From Nyssa sinensis (Eukaryota > Streptophyta > Magnoliopsida > Cornales > Nyssaceae), in NCBI GenBank assembly GCA_008638375.1, contig CM018037.1:33403076-33467075 (forward strand): a DNA stretch of 64,000 bases, written 5' to 3'. Shown here piece after piece: positions 26,459 through 32,400 of the stretch (positions within the stretch are counted from its first letter, which is position 1; the number at the start of each line of letters is the position of its first letter). The position numbers were made by a program, and so were the translations under genes. Under the pieces are notes generated by a model. The model was given only the letters and a program-made list of their open reading frames with translations. It did not search any database and was not told where the DNA came from.

Positions 26459-29400
26459 GATGATACATTGCCGCTGCAATTAGTCAGAATGACTTGCACA
26501 TATTGCAAAGAAAAAGGAAAAGGAAAAGGAAATTTTAACTGTATTTGAGATGTTTTATTAATTAAATGATTTTTACAACCTATGATTGGGTTTTGTTTAC
26601 TTCATGTAATTTCAGGTAAAGCGTAGCTTTTCAAACTTGTAGTGACTACATTTGTGACTGGTTTTTAATTAGGTGGGGAACGTTCTTTCTCAACGTTGTG
26701 CTTTGCACTAGCTCTGCATGAAATGACAGAAGCCCCATTTCGAGCAATGGACGAGTTTGATGTGTTTATGGTAAGTTCTTTGGTGAAAGTGGTCACTTGT
26801 CACTACCAGTTTGATATCCAAAGAATGGGAGGTCTAGTCTCTATTGAACTCTGAAGCAAATGGATCACTTCAATGATTCCCTTGCTTCCTACTTGATATT
26901 CAGGATGCAGTTAGCCGGAAAATCAGTTTAGACACTCTTGTGGATTTTGCATTAGCACAAGGATCCCAATGGATATTTATCACCCCTCATGATATCAGGT
27001 AAAGGTGTTAGCATGTATATTTGATTCAAAGCTTTTGCAGTCTATTAACCAAAAAAAAAAGTGTTTGCTGTCACTTTGCAATGTAGATATTGGTGATATA
27101 TTTCTTCTGAGACATTTTTCTGATTTAAATACTTTACAACTACAAGGATTCGAATGGATTACCCCTCATGATATCTGGTAATTAAAGGTGTTAAGTTGTT
27201 AACATGTATATTTGATTCAAAGTTTTTGCTGTCTAAAGGCAAATAATCCTAATTTCATCTTCCCTTCTTATGTATTTATATTTAATTCAAATATAGAAAA
27301 TTTAGGGTTTTGTATCTTTCGTTATCTCCCGAGAATCCCTGGTGGATCGGTTATTAATGAATCTTACGGTAATTTATAAGAAACCCACCCTTTACTTTAT
27401 TAAATTAATTAAAAAACAAGAACAAAAGAAGAAAAGAAGAATAATAAAGTTGATTATCATACATATATTTCATGTAGAAAGATGAATTAATCCTAATGCA
27501 TGAGGCTCCAACCACTACGGGCTTTGGGGAGGGTTAGATGTACGCAATCTTACCCTGCGAACGGAGATGCTGTTTGGCAACTCCAACTCGTGACCTCCAG
27601 TGTATTTAAAAAAAAAAATTGTTTGCTGTCACTTTGCATCGTGGATATTGGCCTTGTATTTCTCCTGATACCTTTTTCTGATTTAAATACTTTGCAACTT
27701 CACCTTGGGACTTTTGGGACAAATTGATTATCCAGGACTGTTCAATCAACACAAAAGTCGTGCTTGTTCCGGCCAAATGTAAATCCTCCCTTTGATCGTG
27801 CACTCTAGTCGCACACACACTCAAGTCATGCATGCACTGTTAAGAATTATGGGCTGTGGCAAGGTCTGGACACTTGACTGAAAATTGGCCGTATAGAACA
27901 ACTTAGTAGTATGATTAAACTATTGGATTTGATATTTGATACATTCCCAATGCCATAATGACTTGATGAAATCAGAGAAATATATTAGATTTTCCATAAT
28001 TCAGTAACCTATTTATGAGAATGTCTATTGAGTTGCTTCTCGAATCTCAGCTTTCTTAAATGTGATGCTTCGCATAGGTAGTACATTCGTATGACACAAG
28101 ACAGCAGTTTGAGTCCCTTGAGCTTTAAACACACCAAGGAAGCATCATTATTGTTGGCTCTAAAGGTTTTCAACCAATGACATTCTCACAATTTTGATGA
28201 TAACAAGGCATTGATAATGTGGACTAATGATCTATTTTAAGTGACAATACAAATAGGTCAATAAGCTCAAAGAATGGTTGACCAAGCTTTGACTAAAGAT
28301 GAAAATGATCAACATTATGGAAATATTCTCACAAGAACAAGCATCAAATCAAGCACAAGACAAATGGAAGTACTCAAGCCCAATGAATCAAGTGAAGACT
28401 TTGTTTTCTTTATTTTGGATTTTTGAGTGAACTATGAGTGATTGATCAAAACAAATGCTTAAAATATTTAAGTGATCAACTAAAATCAATCAACAAAATG
28501 ATTTTTTCAAAGGCAGAACATTGTTAAAAACTCATCTTTGAAAAAATCAATGTATTTGAAAAAGAGAACACTGAACAAAGTAGGCAATGAAGCAAAACTA
28601 TCAAACTCAGTCAACTGAGTTGCAAATTCAGTCGACTGAATCATGTTTAAAAAACGTGCCTATTTTGTCTTAGTTAGATTCAGTTGACTGAGTCTTGGAT
28701 CCAGTCGACTGAATGTGTATTTTGTTCACAAGGCCTTAACACACTATCCGATTCAGTCAACCAAATTGGACATTCAGTCGACTGAATCACAGTAAGCCAT
28801 TTTGCGTACAAATTTACACTGGAAGATACAGTCGACTGGATCCAAAACTGAGTCAATTGAATAACTTTGAACATAGATCAACCTCTACTCTCTGAACAAA
28901 TTGGTTGAGTTCTTTAGTCAACTAAATTATGATTCAGTCGACTGATTTTATCGTTCTAATACTTTCAAATTCAAATTGTAAACAGATCAGAAAGGGGGGA
29001 ACAACTAGTTTTTGAATTAAACGACTATATTCTTTAAAGGCTTATAAATAGAGATTGTTAGAAGCATTTATTGATATCCTCTATATTCGTAAACTTGCTC
29101 TTACATTCAAATACTTCAAATAATTTGAGGTCTCTTTATTTTCATATCTATATCTTAAAGTTCCTTGAGCTCTTAAATACTCAAGCATTTATTGATCAAT
29201 CATTAGAGAGTGAACTTCTATTGTACCATTCAACTCTAAGAGAGAGTATTCTTTGATAAAATCTTTGTAACCTCTCATCGCAGTAAGATTTGCGAGTAGG
29301 TGTTATCCTTGTGAGGCAAATTGAGATATTTTGTTAGGCAAAAAAACTAGGAGCTCTTGTTGTAAAGGTTTGACCTTCACCTGCAAGGAGATCGAGATAG

Positions 29401-32400
29401 TGGATAAACTCAAATGGAGATGCTTGAGTTGAGGACGTAGGAAGTTTTTCGTACCTCCTAAAAATCGTTGTGTTTGCTCTTTTTTTTCTCTCCTACTCTT
29501 TTACATGTGCATATTTAGCATTCATTTTTAAAGTTTGTAAAAATTATCAATATTTACAAAATATCCTATTCACCCCCCCTTCTAGGGTAAATATCTAGGC
29601 AACAATAATTATACATTGGCTCTTGAGGAGCTATATTAAAAATGGAGTTGGTACCCATTTGACTCATCCTGTCCAACAATTTGGGCTACTAATGGCATAA
29701 GAATCTTATGCTTTACACCCCATAGACAAGTACCAACTTGCTTGAACCTGCCAAATATCCCATCGTGGTGAGGTCTCTTGTGAACCATACATGGACCTCG
29801 GTAAAGACTTCTCAAACATCCCATCGTGGTGAGGTCTAGATTGGTTATCCCCACACAACCCCCTCACCCCCCGAATACCCCCCACCCAAAAAAAAATGGT
29901 GGGCAGAAAAGAAAAGGAAAAGAAAAAGAAAATTTCATTATGTGGCATTTTCTAGTTAATATTAAGTATTGGCATACAAAAAAATTTAAGTATTGGCATT
30001 TCGCATGCTCAATGTAAGGGATATTGTAACTTATCTATAAGGCAAATCCCAATGTACGTAACTATACTCCTGTTAATGGAGATGCTATTTTTCGACTCAA
30101 ACCTGTGACCTCACATCTCAATGAATATTGTCATGACAAAGTAAAAATAGAAAGAATGAAGTACAACAACATTAAATCGAGTTTGTCATTATATTATTAT
30201 TAGAATATAGGAATCTAAGAGTTTAGTTGATGTAATGCTTGCTATTACTTATATGAAGTTAGATAGATTATAGATATCTTTTATTTATATTTTTTCTTAC
30301 TTCTTTTTTAGACAGGTAATATTTATTTAGTCTGTATTTTTGGTACTACATTTTTGTTTAGGGCATATTTATTTTTTCTCTTCTGTTGTCAAAAGGGACG
30401 AGGAAATCATATCTTAAAGAGAATGAATTCTTATCATCTCTTCCTTCATTGTTGTCACATTGCTAAACCATGTTATTGCTGTTTTTGTTTTTTGTTTTTT
30501 TTTTTTTATCTTTGCTTTGTGGTTAGGTTGAAGATTTTGGTTCCACATAAGCAAGTAAATTTTAAACAAACTACATTCTTTTTTATTTTGATTTTGTCTC
30601 TATTTAAGTCAGCTAACCAAATTCTGTTTAAGCCCATGTATAATTAGGATGGATACGTGTTTGGTGGTCATAGATGTTCGATGTTGTTGAGAGCTTGATA
30701 TACATCGTTGGCTCATTTTCTAACAGCTTAAGCTATTTTTGGAGCAATTAGTGATCTAACATGGTATCGTAGCCTTGGTTATGAGAGGTCTTGCGTTCCA
30801 GTCTCTCTATTTGCATTTATTCTCATTTGGTTTGTTTGCACTCTATTTTGTTTTGCATCTTTCTATGGTTTTTTTGCTTCTTCACGTGCGAGTTCGAGGT
30901 TGCACGTGAGGAGGAGTGTTAAGAGCTTGGTATACATTGTTGACTCATTCTCTAATAGCTTATGCTTTTGGAGCAGTTGGTGATTTAACAAATTCTATCC
31001 ACTTGTCGGGTCAAACAAAAATTATTGTTGTGTATATCAAGCAATTGCTTGATAGTACAGTGGCATTGTCTTTTGATTCACATACTTCTGGTGGTTATTG
31101 AGGGGGTATCTAGTGCCATGATGTTTTCCATGTGTGATCACATCCCATCGTTACCCAATAAATTACAAATAATCTTAGTTGTTCAACACACCCACCAAGT
31201 TTCTGATAATCCTCGATCATCTGTACAAATGATTGAATTTTGTAATTGTGGGTTCTTGGGTGTGATTAAGGAGAGAGGTATATATAGGTAGGATATTGGA
31301 GGTCTTAGGAGAGAAGGATAGGGTGGAAGTTGAGATAGCCTTGGGAGAGAGACTGCGTGGCAATAATGGAGATCTATAAGAGATTCCTAGGGTGCAACTT
31401 GGGCAGGCTAACTCAAGCCCAAGACAATATGTTGGGGGCTTGGGCTGTGTTATTGTAATTCAAGGCGAGCCTGAACAAGAAAACTCAAGCCTGACCTCGA
31501 TTTGAGTTGGGCTTGGGCCAAGGCTTCGAAGCCCGAGTTCTATATATTTATTTTCCTTAAATATTATGTTACAAGGCATTGATGGTTGTTCATTCTTGAA
31601 ACATGAAGTGAAATTAAATATAAAGACCAAATTAACTTACACTTGCTTTTAGATGCGGGGTAACCTAAGGGAGTTTCTGGTGGAATTGTTGCACTTTTAA
31701 CAAGTCCAAGCTGTTGAAGAGACAATGACAAGAACATCGGTGAGATGTGGATTGCGTTCCTAGGCTTTCATCTCTCTCTCTCTCACTATATACTTCGGTT
31801 TCTACATACTTGTCCACACACTCTCTCTCACTTTGAAACCCCCTCTTTCTCTAGAGGAATTAGAACCTTAGCGGCATTGAAAGAAGAAGAAGATACAATG
31901 GTGGGAACATCATGATAATGATGGGATTGAATTGAGCATCTTAATTAGCTTGGATGGCCCCAATAAACCTACCCCGGCCACCCCTGCCATTGTCTCTCTC
32001 TTATTTTGGTAGGCAAAGATAGTTGTATAAAAGAAAATAATCCCAGAAGGGGTGTAACCCATATGCATCAAAAAATGACGCTACCTAAAACCAATCTATA
32101 CAATTCAACTCCCCAAAAAGTCAACGAAAGAGAATAGAGAAATGGAAACTCTCCTTACACTCCTAAAATGGAAAGTGTCTAAAACTTTTTTCTTGCCTCT
32201 CCTTGACTTCTCAATGGAAGATAAACTTCAATTGCCTTCTTTCATTTCTAACTCCTTAATCTCCCACAACACAAAAGCTTGGTTCTTTTTCTGAAGTTCT
32301 CAACTTCTCACGGTCTAGTGTGTGTAGATAAGAGAATCCCACCCAAAGCCCAGGTTAAAAAAAATTGTAACAAGTAGGTTAAATGTACAAATAGCTGATC

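Larger units (their letters stand above)
28152..29604 (+). mobile_element. Solo LTR, SIRE/Maximus-like Ty1/copia, 1453 bp
   Basis: It starts TGTTGGCTCTAAAGG and ends CCTATTCACCCCCCCTTCTA then GGGTAAATATCTAGGCAACA, the characteristic end of SIRE-type LTRs. The ends form TGTTG...CAACA. Flanks ATTAT (28147-28151) and ATAAT (29605-29609) are a 5-bp duplication with one mismatch. CTTATAAATAGAG near 29041 is a TATA-type promoter core. The family assignment is from memory of such LTR ends. No internal region remains. Confidence 0.8.

Noticed and set aside
28604..28945. CRISPR-like array
   Set aside because: The repeats are 10-16 bp palindromes with irregular spacing in a plant LTR. There is no repeat-spacer regularity and no cas genes.
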